Assembly (NCBI GenBank): GCA_002737725.1
Contig: NSIP01000010.1
Coordinates: 27,174 to 91,173, forward strand
DNA: 64,000 bases
From: Rhodospirillaceae bacterium
GTDB lineage: Bacteria > Pseudomonadota > Alphaproteobacteria > Rhodospirillales > Rhodospirillaceae
Direction of reading: 5' to 3'
The stretch's first letter is position 1. Every line of letters begins with the position of its first letter. Below the pieces are notes generated by a model, which was not told the DNA's origin, ran no database searches, and saw only the letters and a program-made list of their open reading frames with translations. Shown here one piece after another: positions 47,613 through 56,059 of the stretch. Both the position numbers and the translations under genes were made by a program.

Positions 47613-48278
47613 TTATTTCTTTTTTGCTTTGAGCTTCTTATCGATCAGTGCGGCCATGAATTCATAGCCCCTATCACCATCGACTTTTTCATCATCGACG
47701 AAGAATGTTGGCGTGGATTGAATTTTATAAAGCGTGGTTCCGGTGTTTTGCACTTCACGAACAGCCTTAATAATGGCTTCGTTTTTCAAGCATGCATCAA
47801 CATCTGCCGAGCTCATGCCCGCCAGTTGTGCATAGCCTTTCAAAGGTTCGATGGGCTTTTCTGACCGGATCCAGGTGTCTTGGTTCTTGAATATCAGGTC
47901 GATCATCTTCATGCCACGGTCACCGGGCGCGCAACGGGCCAGCACGGCGCCAGCTGTACCGAGGCCGTCCAAAGGGTAATCACGAAAGACAAAGCGAACT
48001 TTGCCTGTGTCCACGTAATTTTTCTTGATCTCTTGGTAGGCTGTTTGGTGGAAATTAGCGCAGTGCGAACAGGTGAGCGAAGCATACTCAATGATCGTTA
48101 CAGGGGCCTTGGCATCACCGATCACGAACTCGCGGTATTGTGGGCCAGCCGCCGCCGGGGCTGTGGCAGCCGGAGCCGCTGAAGGCTTTGTTGTCTCCTG
48201 AGCCAGAGTCGTGGTGATGGCCCCCCATAAGCTAATTGTGGCGATCACTGTGCCTGCAAGTCCGCGACTAAATTTCAC
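47613..48278 (-). CDS. DsbA-family thiol:disulfide oxidoreductase
   Basis: A 221-residue exported thioredoxin-fold protein. Signal peptide MKFSRGLAGTVIATISLWGA to TLAQE; active site C-S-H-C in YASLTCSHCANFHQ; cis-Pro region STPTFFVDDEKV. It introduces or reshuffles disulfides in the periplasm, and belongs to the BdbD/DsbA-like group common in alphaproteobacteria. In many relatives a DUF721 gene lies directly upstream; here 5.5 kb of other genes intervene. Confidence 0.92.
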   Translation of the reverse strand: MKFSRGLAGTVIATISLWGAITTTLAQETTKPSAAPAATAPAAAGPQYREFVIGDAKAPVTIIEYASLTCSHCANFHQTAYQEIKKNYVDTGKVRFVFRDYPLDGLGTAGAVLARCAPGDRGMKMIDLIFKNQDTWIRSEKPIEPLKGYAQLAGMSSADVDACLKNEAIIKAVREVQNTGTTLYKIQSTPTFFVDDEKVDGDRGYEFMAALIDKKLKAKKK

Positions 48279-48558
48279 GACTTATTCTCCCGCATAAACG
48301 CGCCCAACATCATTTGGCTCAAAATCATGGGCTCACAAAATCATGTGCTCAATAGCAACATCTGTACCATTTGTGGAGATATTTGGGCCGCCTGTCAGGG
48401 CCCTATCTCAACTTATGGCCTGGTTATCCACAGATAACTTTAATTGCCTCTCAGAATAGAATTTTTTTGCTTGTTTCACGGGAATTAAGAATCCCCTCGT
48501 CATTAAGGCCATAACTTTGCTAGATTATTGTTTCACGAAATGACGGGGGAGGAAAAAC
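48279..48558. other. Divergent intergenic region with short direct repeats
   Basis: AT-rich 280 bases between dsbA and the DUF1838 pair. It holds three related units, ATCATTTGGCTCA (48309), ATCATGGGCTCA (48324) and ATCATGTGCTCA (48340), spaced about 15 bases, and a perfect DnaA-box-like TTATCCACA (48424-48432) within the palindrome GTTATC-CACA-GATAAC. The GGGGGAGGA before 48559 is a strong ribosome site. Function of the repeats unknown, possibly regulator sites. Confidence 0.4.
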
Positions 48559-49563
48559 GTGATCATGTCACCTGATTTCAAAATCATTCGCAATGTTGCT
48601 TGTGCGGCATTGTTCGTTGGGGCGGGCCTGTCGGCTTGCGATCAAATGGGCGCTCCAAAATCGGCAGCGCCGCAAAACATGGGCGCGCAAGGGCCGATGG
48701 ATGCCACCAAGCCCGGCAAGCTTGACCCTGCAGACGCGAACGATGCCATCCGGATTGACCAGAAGATGAATTGCTCGCTCAAGCAGGGCGATGTGATCGT
48801 CTACTGGTGGAAGGGTGGGGCGTTCAGCCGCGTTCCTGGCGAGCGTGATCGGCATTTATTCAATGTCGAAGGCATGAACATCCGCCATTGCAAGAATTTC
48901 CAAGACGAGAAGCGTGGTTACGGTTTCCGTTCGGTCTCGCGCGAAATCCTGCTTTATAAGGACCCGACCACCAACGAAATTCTGAAAACCTGGAAAAATC
49001 CGTGGACCAATAAAGACGTCGACGTGATTCACGTTGCCAACGATCCGGTCAACATGCGCCGCCCGATGTATGCCATGAGCGAAGATGGCAAGCCTCACAC
49101 GGCTGACATTCGTATTGTCGGCGCCCGCGCCTGGAGTTCGGGCGAAGTGCCACTGTTTTATAAGAACCCCTTGGCGGGGGAATATCAGGAGCTCATCGGC
49201 AACGATTACCACGCCATGGAGGCCTTGAACGGCTACGTCTACACAGACGATCTGTTGGATGGCAGCAAAGCGAAGCTCAACAGTTACACGCTGTCATGGG
49301 CTCGGTTTTCTGAATGGCTGCCCTGGATGCAAATGGGCAGCCGAACCGGCATGATGATTTTCTCGACGGTTGGCGGCCGGGTGAACAGCTTTGCTGATTT
49401 ACCAGACTCGATCCGCAAGGAGATTGAAGCCAACTACCCAGCCTATAAAGAGCCACCGCCGCTTGATGATGCCCGGCCAAACGAGACCAGCTGGAGTTAT
49501 CTCAAGAAGCAGATCGATGCCAAGCGTGCGGCGTCAGCCACCAAAGCCAAGGCAGGGGAGTAA
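48559..49563 (+). CDS. DUF1838 family lipoprotein
   Basis: A 334-residue DUF1838 protein. GTG 48559 is chosen because GGGGGAGGA ends six bases before it. The leader ends in a lipobox-like LSACDQ, so it is probably a lipoprotein. Conserved parts shared with the next gene: VYWWKGGAFSRVPGERDRHL, FNVEGMNIRHC, LKTWKNPWTNKDVDVIHVAN, FYKNPLAGEYQE, WLPWMQMG and PPPLDDARPNET. The family has no established activity. It forms an operon (5-base gap) with its paralogue and lies upstream of a TonB receptor. Confidence 0.86.
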   Translation: MIMSPDFKIIRNVACAALFVGAGLSACDQMGAPKSAAPQNMGAQGPMDATKPGKLDPADANDAIRIDQKMNCSLKQGDVIVYWWKGGAFSRVPGERDRHLFNVEGMNIRHCKNFQDEKRGYGFRSVSREILLYKDPTTNEILKTWKNPWTNKDVDVIHVANDPVNMRRPMYAMSEDGKPHTADIRIVGARAWSSGEVPLFYKNPLAGEYQELIGNDYHAMEALNGYVYTDDLLDGSKAKLNSYTLSWARFSEWLPWMQMGSRTGMMIFSTVGGRVNSFADLPDSIRKEIEANYPAYKEPPPLDDARPNETSWSYLKKQIDAKRAASATKAKAGE

Positions 49564-49568
49564 CAACC

Positions 49569-50483
49569 ATGTTGCGTCATATCCTCATCTCGTCTGTCGC
49601 TTTCGTGGGCCTGACACTGAGCAGCTTCGCTTCGGCTCAGACCAAGCTCGACATCAACAATCCTTCGGATGTCTTCAAGACGTCGCGTAAACAAACCTGC
49701 TCGCTGGTTGAGGGCACGCCGGTTCTTCATTGGTGGGAAGGCAAGATTTATGGCCGCCGCCCTGGGGAGAAAGATCGTCACTTGTTTAATGTGCAGGGCA
49801 TGAACGTGCGCTCATGCAAGTTCTACAACGATCCTAAGCGCGGCATGGGCTATAAGTCAGGATCGCGCGAAGTGATGTTGCATCTCGATCCCGAAACCAA
49901 CCAAGTTCTCCCAACATGGAAGAACCCGTGGACGGGCGAAGAGGTTGACATCATCAACGTTGCCAATGACCCGGTCAGCATGAGCAAGCCGGTCTATGAG
50001 AAAGACGAAGAGGGCAAGCCGACGGCGGTGTTCCGCTACAGCGCGCTCAATGGATCTTTCCTCAGCGGCGGTGGTGCTGCGCGACTTTTCTATAAAAACC
50101 CACTGGCAGGTGATTACCAGGAATATGTGGGTGGTGATTACCACGCCATGGAATTCGGCACCGATGCCATCAGCGTCGAGCAGATGCTTAATCCTGAAGC
50201 TGAAATTACCGATGCTGTTATTTCTTGGGGCCGCGTTTCAAAGTGGTTGCCCTGGATGAAAATGGGTGATCGCGATGGCGTGGTGATTTACCACACCGCC
50301 GGAAAACGGGCCTCGAATGGCTATGCTGAACTGCCCGAACCATTGGCGAGCGAGTTGAAGAAGAACTATCCCATCTATCTGGCGCCACCGCCGCTTGACG
50401 ACACCCGTCCGAACGAAACCACCTGGACGGTGGTAAAAAAAGCGGTCGATAAAAAACGCGCCGCTAAAGCCGCGAAGAAATAA
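49569..50483 (+). CDS. DUF1838 family secreted protein
   Basis: A 304-residue paralogue of the preceding protein, with an ordinary signal peptide (MLRHILISSVAFVGLTLSSF to ASAQ) rather than a lipobox. Conserved: HWWEGKIYGRRPGEKDRHLF, LPTWKNPWTGEEVDIINVAN, FYKNPLAGDYQEYVGGDYHA, WLPWMKMGDRDG, PPPLDDTRPNETTW. Both therefore act outside the cytoplasm. The duplication within one operon suggests complex formation or related ligands. Terminator follows. Confidence 0.87.
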   Translation: MLRHILISSVAFVGLTLSSFASAQTKLDINNPSDVFKTSRKQTCSLVEGTPVLHWWEGKIYGRRPGEKDRHLFNVQGMNVRSCKFYNDPKRGMGYKSGSREVMLHLDPETNQVLPTWKNPWTGEEVDIINVANDPVSMSKPVYEKDEEGKPTAVFRYSALNGSFLSGGGAARLFYKNPLAGDYQEYVGGDYHAMEFGTDAISVEQMLNPEAEITDAVISWGRVSKWLPWMKMGDRDGVVIYHTAGKRASNGYAELPEPLASELKKNYPIYLAPPPLDDTRPNETTWTVVKKAVDKKRAAKAAKK

Positions 50484-50507
50484 GGCCTGAGGTCTAAGAG
50501 TGATGAA

Positions 50508-50536
50508 GGGCGGTCGTTCATACGACCGCCCTTTTT
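50508..50536 (+). terminator. Strong rho-independent terminator after the DUF1838 pair
   Basis: GGGCGGTCG-ttcata-CGACCGCCC-TTTTT, a perfect nine-base-pair stem. It separates the DUF1838 operon from the TonB receptor, which therefore has its own promoter. Confidence 0.92.
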
Positions 50537-50554
50537 ATTTGTGGGGAATATGTC

Positions 50555-50640
50555 TTAAGGCACCGTGGCCGTAACGCCACGGCGCTCGAGGAAACGATAT
50601 ACGCGCTTGAAAGCATTTTGTGGGTCGCGGTGGAAATTAA
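50555..50640 (-). pseudogene. Possible C-terminal remnant of an unknown gene
   Basis: On the minus strand a frame reads HRDPQNAFKRVYRFLERRGV and then TATVP before TAA (50555-50557). It looks protein-like (amphipathic helix, codon use like genes nearby), but upstream it runs into the AT-rich block and has no start. I cannot name the parent family. Confidence 0.3.
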
Positions 50641-50833
50641 TGATTTGTCTTATTTTAAATTTAAATAATCCTATTTGAATAGAAATTAAAAGAATTTTTT
50701 AATAGAAATAGAATATCCAAGTAATAAGAAGTTCTTTTCTAGATTGTATTTATTGCGTTTTTGTTATAATGAATGATAGTTCGTAGGCGCCTGTCGTTCC
50801 CACAATCCAAAAGAAAATAATCAAGAGGGCTTC
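50641..50833. promoter_or_regulatory. Very AT-rich leader and promoter of the TonB receptor
   Basis: About 130 bases made almost only of A and T, sharply different from the GC-rich surroundings. A good minus-10 box TATAAT lies at 50765-50770, with TTGTAT 15 bases upstream at 50744-50749. AAGAGGG precedes the receptor ATG. Such blocks are often sites for nucleoid proteins or marks of acquired DNA. Confidence 0.5.
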
Positions 50834-53353
50834 ATGACACGTAATCGGCTTTTAGCGACTGTAGCTGCCGTTGCTCTCGCAGCCGGGGTGCAAGTTTCGC
50901 ACTCGCTACCGACGCTGGCGCAAGATCAAAGCGCACAGTCCGGCGGGCTAGAGGAAATCATCGTCACAGCGCGTAAACGCACTGAGAATCTGATGGAGGT
51001 TCCACTCTCAATCTCCGCCTTTACCGCTGAATCAATCGAGAAAATTGGCATCGATAATTTCACTGACTTGGCAAACCAAACGCCGGGCTTGTCATTCCGC
51101 CAAGCATATGGCCGCGTGGGAAGTGGTCAGGGCGGCAGCGCATCAAACCGCCCCGCAATGCGTGGTCAGTCCAACATCGTCGGCGTTCCGAACGTCGGCT
51201 TTTTTGTCGATGGCGTATATGTATCGGGCAACATCACCAGCTACCAACTTGATGACGTCGAGCGCATCGAAGTAATCCGCGGCCCACAATCGGCGCTGTT
51301 TGGTCGCGGCACGTTTGCCGGCGCAGTGAACTTCGTCACACGCAAACCGAGCGAGGAATTTCAAGGTAAAATCGAAGTTACTGCTGGCAAAGATGATCGT
51401 TACGAAGCCACGGGTTACCTGAGCGGTCCGGTTATCGAAGGAAAATTGGCTGCTGAAGTCAACGCTCGCTATTACACGTTCGGCGGTGACTGGTACAACC
51501 GCGCGACAAAAAAGCGAGATGGCGGGAAAGAAAGCTCGCGCAACGTCGGAAACAAACTGTTTTTCACCCCAAGTGATAACTTCAGCATCGAGACCAATCT
51601 TGGCTGGTCGAAGGATGTCGACGGTTTCTTTGCTGCTGCGTATTCCGGTATCAACTGCGACTTCCCGAATATTGTCGCAACTGTGCCCTTCCCCCGCTCA
51701 TCAACCCGCCGCCGCGGCTATTATTGTGGCGAGATCGAATCTCCCAATACATTTTTTTCGCGTGACGATGTTTTGGAGCAACTGGGTATTGATGGCGTGA
51801 ACCGCACAACGTGGCGGGCAAGTGCCAAGGCGACTTACGAATTTAACGATTGGTCGGTGACTGCGATTGGCGCAGCAAATAAACTCAGAAATGCCAATGC
51901 TTTCGACAGCAGCTTTGAACAAGAAGAGGTGTCTTTGCGTTCGCAAGGTTTCTCGGCCAATGAAGACCGCCGCAAAGATTGGTCATTTGAAGCGCGTATT
52001 GATAGTCCACGTGATCGACGTTTTCACGGGCTGGCCGGCGTCTATGTCTACAATGAAGACGACGGTCGCGGTTATCGTGGCGCCTTTACGCAAGGCGGCA
52101 CGGGTGCCGTTCCTTTTTTCCCCACCGTGCAAACAATCACGGTTCGCAATAACATCCGTGATGCCATCCCAGTGCTTCCAGCGATCGCCGCAGGAACCGT
52201 CCGCCTTGCGTTGAACCCAACCGAGAACGATAGCGCAGTACGCAATCGTTCGGTGTTCGGTTTGTTGGAGTTTGAAGCCACCGATGCTTTAAAGTTTACA
52301 GCCGAGGGGCGGTACCAGTCTGATCAGATTATCAACGATCCGCTGACTGAGGTTGCTTTCGGAGTTACGCCACCACCACCAGGCATTAGCGAGCTCAAGG
52401 CCAAGTTCAAGAAGTTCTTGCCGCGCGCGACCGCGCTTTACTCTGTGAACGACCAATGGAACGTTTACGCCAACGTGGCTAATGGTAACAAGCCAGGCGG
52501 ATTTAATACGCTTGCTAGCGATGCCGCTGCGGCCTCACGCGCTTTCTTCGTGGAAAATTACCAGACGTTCGGTGAAGAATCGGCGTGGACCTATGAGCTA
52601 GGCCTTAAAGGTGCGACCGAGGATCGTAAAATCTCGGTCAATTCATCGGTCTATTGGATTGATTGGTCGGACCAGCAACTGACAACCACATTCTTGTATA
52701 CGCGCCCAAGCCCGCCAGCGTCAACGCCGACGAATACATCAACGGCGATCACGAATGCCGGCCAAACCCGTATTCGCGGGCTTGAGATCGACATCAATGC
52801 GAAGCCGGTTGAATCGGTGACGTTGCGTTTGGCCTATTCTTTGACCAACGCAAAGCTTCGCAACTTCCTTGATGCGGAAACTGAAGATATTTACGACACC
52901 GATGGCCGCGTTGGTGCTTTTGATCGCGCAGGTGATCCGAATGGCCAAGCTGCAGGCCAGCGCTTGCCGCAGGTTCCCCAGCACCAGATCATTCTGTCAG
53001 CAGCGTTTACGCAGCCCGTATCGGCTGACTGGAGTGCGTTTATTCGCAGTGACTTAACGTATGAATCGCGTCGATTCGACCAAGTCCATAACTTGGCCCA
53101 CACCGGCGATTCCTATATCTCAAACCTGCGCACGGGCGTCGAGAATGATTCAATGTCGGTCACGTTCTTCGTCAATAACTTGTTTGATGATCGCACACCG
53201 ACGGCAATTACCCGGATCCTGAACTTTGGTAAGTTTATCCAAGTGCCAAGCCGCGGTAACCCGGCTGTTCTGCAAACCACGTTCTTCCGCGACATGCAAT
53301 TCGGGCTGCCGCGCAAGCGCACGTTCGGTGTGACGGCGAACTACAAATTCTAA
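50834..53353 (+). CDS. TonB-dependent outer-membrane receptor
   Basis: An 839-residue receptor. Signal peptide to LAQDQSAQSG, TonB box EEIIVTARKR, plug domain (VPLSISAFTAESIEKIGID, GPQSALFGRGTFAGAVNFVT) and a beta barrel ending GVTANYKF with aromatic last residue. The style (EEIIVTARKR, IRGPQSALFGR) is that of large receptor families of sphingomonads and related alphaproteobacteria that import organic compounds rather than only siderophores. Its neighbours are the DUF1838 proteins, which may process or bind the same ligand. Confidence 0.95.
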   Translation: MTRNRLLATVAAVALAAGVQVSHSLPTLAQDQSAQSGGLEEIIVTARKRTENLMEVPLSISAFTAESIEKIGIDNFTDLANQTPGLSFRQAYGRVGSGQGGSASNRPAMRGQSNIVGVPNVGFFVDGVYVSGNITSYQLDDVERIEVIRGPQSALFGRGTFAGAVNFVTRKPSEEFQGKIEVTAGKDDRYEATGYLSGPVIEGKLAAEVNARYYTFGGDWYNRATKKRDGGKESSRNVGNKLFFTPSDNFSIETNLGWSKDVDGFFAAAYSGINCDFPNIVATVPFPRSSTRRRGYYCGEIESPNTFFSRDDVLEQLGIDGVNRTTWRASAKATYEFNDWSVTAIGAANKLRNANAFDSSFEQEEVSLRSQGFSANEDRRKDWSFEARIDSPRDRRFHGLAGVYVYNEDDGRGYRGAFTQGGTGAVPFFPTVQTITVRNNIRDAIPVLPAIAAGTVRLALNPTENDSAVRNRSVFGLLEFEATDALKFTAEGRYQSDQIINDPLTEVAFGVTPPPPGISELKAKFKKFLPRATALYSVNDQWNVYANVANGNKPGGFNTLASDAAAASRAFFVENYQTFGEESAWTYELGLKGATEDRKISVNSSVYWIDWSDQQLTTTFLYTRPSPPASTPTNTSTAITNAGQTRIRGLEIDINAKPVESVTLRLAYSLTNAKLRNFLDAETEDIYDTDGRVGAFDRAGDPNGQAAGQRLPQVPQHQIILSAAFTQPVSADWSAFIRSDLTYESRRFDQVHNLAHTGDSYISNLRTGVENDSMSVTFFVNNLFDDRTPTAITRILNFGKFIQVPSRGNPAVLQTTFFRDMQFGLPRKRTFGVTANYKF

Positions 53354-53375
53354 GACCCTTACTTTTCAAACAAAA

Positions 53376-53403
53376 ACGCCCGGCTTCATAGCCGGGTGTT
53401 TTT
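53376..53403 (+). terminator. Rho-independent terminator after the TonB receptor
   Basis: ACGCCCGGC-ttcata-GCCGGGTGT-TTTT. It shares the six-base loop ttcata with the terminator at 50508. Confidence 0.88.
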
Positions 53404-53425
53404 CGTTGTGGTGGGTTTGTCAGCT

Positions 53426-53744
53426 TCAATTCTTGGGCGCGCTGTTCTTGGCCTTTTTGCCTTGCGAGCTGCGCCCTGGGGCTTGGGCCAGCAGCGACTT
53501 GAGCGATTCTTCTGTCAGCTCGGTGATAGACCCAATCGGGCAACGGTCGGGTCGTCCACCGCCGCTTTTCACCAGCACTGAATCGCCGCTGTGACGCCGG
53601 GAATTAAAGTATCCATCAGTTCCCCAGCGACGTCCGTGGCGTCGGAAAAGATATTGTCAGAAAAATGTTACTGAGGTTCTGGGCGTGCGCAGTGCTTGCA
53701 AAAAAACAGAAAGCCGTAACGGTGCTGAGTAATTTGCGTTTCAT
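53426..53744 (-). pseudogene. Small secreted protein of unknown family, broken by two frameshifts
   Basis: Begins with AAGGA and ATG 53744 and a clear signal peptide (MKRKLLSTVTAFCFFASTAH to AQNLSNIF). The frame then closes early, but protein-like sequence continues in a second frame (DNIFSDATDVAGELMDTLIP then GVTAAIQ) and a third (DSVLVKSGGGRPDRCPIGSI then TELTEESLKSLLAQAPG) to a TGA at 53426-53428 after KKAKNSAPKN. The pieces join into a protein of about 105 residues. Parent family not recognised. It lies convergent with the TonB receptor and may have been part of the same unit. Confidence 0.55.
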
Positions 53745-53784
53745 GATCATTCCTTCACTTTCCCCCAACCGCGCGCGTTTGCGA

Positions 53785-54357
53785 TCAAACGCCTCGGGCT
53801 TTTCGTGACGGGTCTTTCGCCCTGTTCGCGTATGATTGTTCGTGGGCACGTCGCGCGATGGCAAAGCCGAGCTCGGTAAGTGCCGATCGGATATCGGGTG
53901 AGGCGACGTGTTGCGTTGCCTGGGTCACTTGGGCTTCCTCTTCGGCGCTCAAAACCACCTGGGGCGTTGGCTCCCGCATACGTTTTCTGGGAAGCGGGCC
54001 TTGCTGGGCTTGAATACGGCTGATGGCAGCATAACCCAGAAAAGCATTCACACGCTCAATGACCAGGGGCGCTTTCATTTGCAGCAAGGTCGCGGCGGCC
54101 CCACTGGCCACTTGTAAGACCAACGTCGCCTGGTCATTGCGCTGGCGTTGAAATTTTACCTCAAGCGGAGCGGCATAGCTGGCCAAATCGTCGCCAACAA
54201 TGGCGGCCCATCGGGTGATGATTGCTCCTCCGGCAAATCCGCGCTGGTCCAGGGCTGCGGCCGTAGCTTTGGGTATAAGCGCGCCCAGAGTTGATGGGCG
54301 GCCGTAGCGGCGCGGCACATCGGGGGTTTTGGGTGGGGCTCGGGTGGGGCTCGGCAC
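53785..54357 (-). CDS. DUF721 (DciA-like) domain protein
   Basis: A 190-residue protein with a DUF721 core: STLGALIPKATAAALDQRGF, IITRWAAIVGDDLASYAAPL, TLVLQVASGAAATLLQMKAP, and AISRIQAQQGPL. DUF721 proteins include DciA, a helicase-loading factor; the alphaproteobacterial version has a longer C-terminal tail as here. In many relatives it sits between mutY and dsbA/smc. Confidence 0.88.
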   Translation of the reverse strand: MPSPTRAPPKTPDVPRRYGRPSTLGALIPKATAAALDQRGFAGGAIITRWAAIVGDDLASYAAPLEVKFQRQRNDQATLVLQVASGAAATLLQMKAPLVIERVNAFLGYAAISRIQAQQGPLPRKRMREPTPQVVLSAEEEAQVTQATQHVASPDIRSALTELGFAIARRAHEQSYANRAKDPSRKARGV

Positions 54358-54438
54358 TGTTCGCCGCTCGCTTTCAGTCTGATAGTGTCAGCATGATATA
54401 CCCTAAATTCTGTGTAAGCCACTTTCGACTGTTTTGCC

Positions 54439-55560
54439 GTGCCCCATCACCCAAAGCCCAATGTTTCAGCCGCAAGAATATTAAGCTGGTATGACAGGCG
54501 CCGCCGCGTGATGCCATGGCGCGCATTGCCTGGTGCCGATGTTGATCCCTATGCGGTATGGCTGAGCGAAATTATGTTGCAACAAACAACAGTCGCCGCC
54601 GTAAAGCCGTACTTTGAAAAGTTCCTTGCCCGCTGGCCCACGGTTCAGGAGTTGGCCGCTGCTCCGACCGATGATGTGATGGCCGCCTGGGCAGGGCTTG
54701 GCTACTACGCGCGGGCGCGCAACTTGCATCGGTGTGCTCAAGTTGTGGCCACCGTCCACCACGGGGGCTTTCCCGAGGCCGAGGCTCAGTTGCTCACATT
54801 GCCAGGCGTTGGGCCATACACGGCGGCCGCCATCGCTGCGATTGCTTTTGATCAGCGCGCTGTGGTGGTCGACGGCAATGTCGAGCGTGTCATGGCGCGG
54901 GTTCATGCACTCACTGAACCTTTACCACGCGCGAAAGCAAAATTGCGTGAACTCGCCGATGCACTGACGCCCCATCGGCGCTGCGGAGACTATGCCCAAG
55001 CGGTGATGGATTTGGGTGCAACTGTTTGCACACCAAAATCGCCTGCGTGCCATTTATGCCCCTGGTCTAAAGACTGTGGCGCCTACAAACTGGGTCTTGC
55101 ATCAGAACTCCCGCGCAAATTGGCGAAGAAAGCCACCCCCACACGCTATGGCATCGCATTTTGGATCAAAGCGCCCAATGGCAGTGTTTTTCTGCAGCGC
55201 CGTCCGCCCAAGGGACTGCTGGGCGGCATGTTGGGCTTTCCTGGCACCGATTGGCGCGCGCAGCCTTGGGCCAAGGTTGACGTAGCCAAAGCCACGCCGC
55301 TGAAAGCGAAATGGTCGCCCCTTCAGGGTGTGGTCGAGCATGCCTTTACTCATTTTCACCTCAAACTCGCTGTCTGGGTTGGTCAATCCGCTCAGGTCAC
55401 GGCCGCAAAACAATCCGATGCGATTTGGGTTTCGCCCGCTCAACTCGGGAAGGTCGGCCTGCCGAATGTCATGCAAAAGGTCGCTGACTTTGTGATGAGC
55501 CGCTCACCCCAAAAAACCAAGCCTTTGCAAAACCGGCTACGGACAACGCGCGGAACCTGA
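54439..55560 (+). CDS. mutY: A/G-specific adenine glycosylase
   Basis: A 373-residue DNA repair enzyme that removes adenine opposite 8-oxoguanine. HhH-GPD motif [20 protein letters not shown] with the catalytic Asp in [13 protein letters not shown]; iron-sulfur loop C-x6-C-x2-C-x5-C in [17 protein letters not shown]. The C-terminal Nudix-like domain ([15 protein letters not shown]) recognises 8-oxoG. Divergent from DUF721. Confidence 0.95.
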   Translation: MPHHPKPNVSAARILSWYDRRRRVMPWRALPGADVDPYAVWLSEIMLQQTTVAAVKPYFEKFLARWPTVQELAAAPTDDVMAAWAGLGYYARARNLHRCAQVVATVHHGGFPEAEAQLLTLPGVGPYTAAAIAAIAFDQRAVVVDGNVERVMARVHALTEPLPRAKAKLRELADALTPHRRCGDYAQAVMDLGATVCTPKSPACHLCPWSKDCGAYKLGLASELPRKLAKKATPTRYGIAFWIKAPNGSVFLQRRPPKGLLGGMLGFPGTDWRAQPWAKVDVAKATPLKAKWSPLQGVVEHAFTHFHLKLAVWVGQSAQVTAAKQSDAIWVSPAQLGKVGLPNVMQKVADFVMSRSPQKTKPLQNRLRTTRGT

Positions 55561-55646
55561 CATACCCACCGTGGCATTGTAACGTAATCCCGTGGCCAGA
55601 AATCGCATCTACCTGCGGTTCAGCCTCGACAACAAAGCGAGTATTC

Positions 55647-56029
55647 ATGCCCGAATCTGCCACCACATCTCAGACCGCCGACCTGAAGCAAGCCGCGCTG
55701 GACTATCACCGCTTTCCGACGCCGGGAAAGCTCGAGGTTGTGGCGACCAAGTCGCTTGCCAACCAGCGCGACTTGGCGTTGGCCTATTCGCCAGGTGTTG
55801 CTGCCGCGTGCGAAGCTATCGTTGCAGATCCGGCTGAAGTGGCCACTGTCACCGCACGGGCTAACCTCGTCGCAGTTGTCAACAATGGAACGGCGGTGCT
55901 GGGTCTTGGGCCCCATCCTGTTAGGGGTTGCCAAGCCCGTGCACATCACGACGCCGTCTGTGACAGCGCGGGGGCTGGTGAACCTCGCGGCCTTGGCAGT
56001 CATTGATGCTCAGGTTGAATCTGAAAGTC
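55647..56029 (+). pseudogene. maeB: NADP-type malic enzyme (MaeB) with a large internal deletion
   Basis: The first about 90 residues are a normal malic enzyme N-terminus ([57 protein letters not shown]). At about 55910 the match jumps, in another frame, to the very end of the phosphotransacetylase domain of such enzymes ([20 protein letters not shown] then [15 protein letters not shown]). Full MaeB proteins have about 750 residues, so roughly 620 are missing, and the junction is out of frame. The original stop is also gone. The joint is seen directly; its origin may be deletion or assembly collapse. Confidence 0.85.
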
Positions 56030-56059
56030 ATAAAAAATTATGCGCGTGGTTATTATTCT

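Noticed and set aside
50517..53390. The same loop ttcata in the terminators at 50508 and 53376
   Set aside because: A six-base match between two stable hairpins could be chance, and no third example was found.
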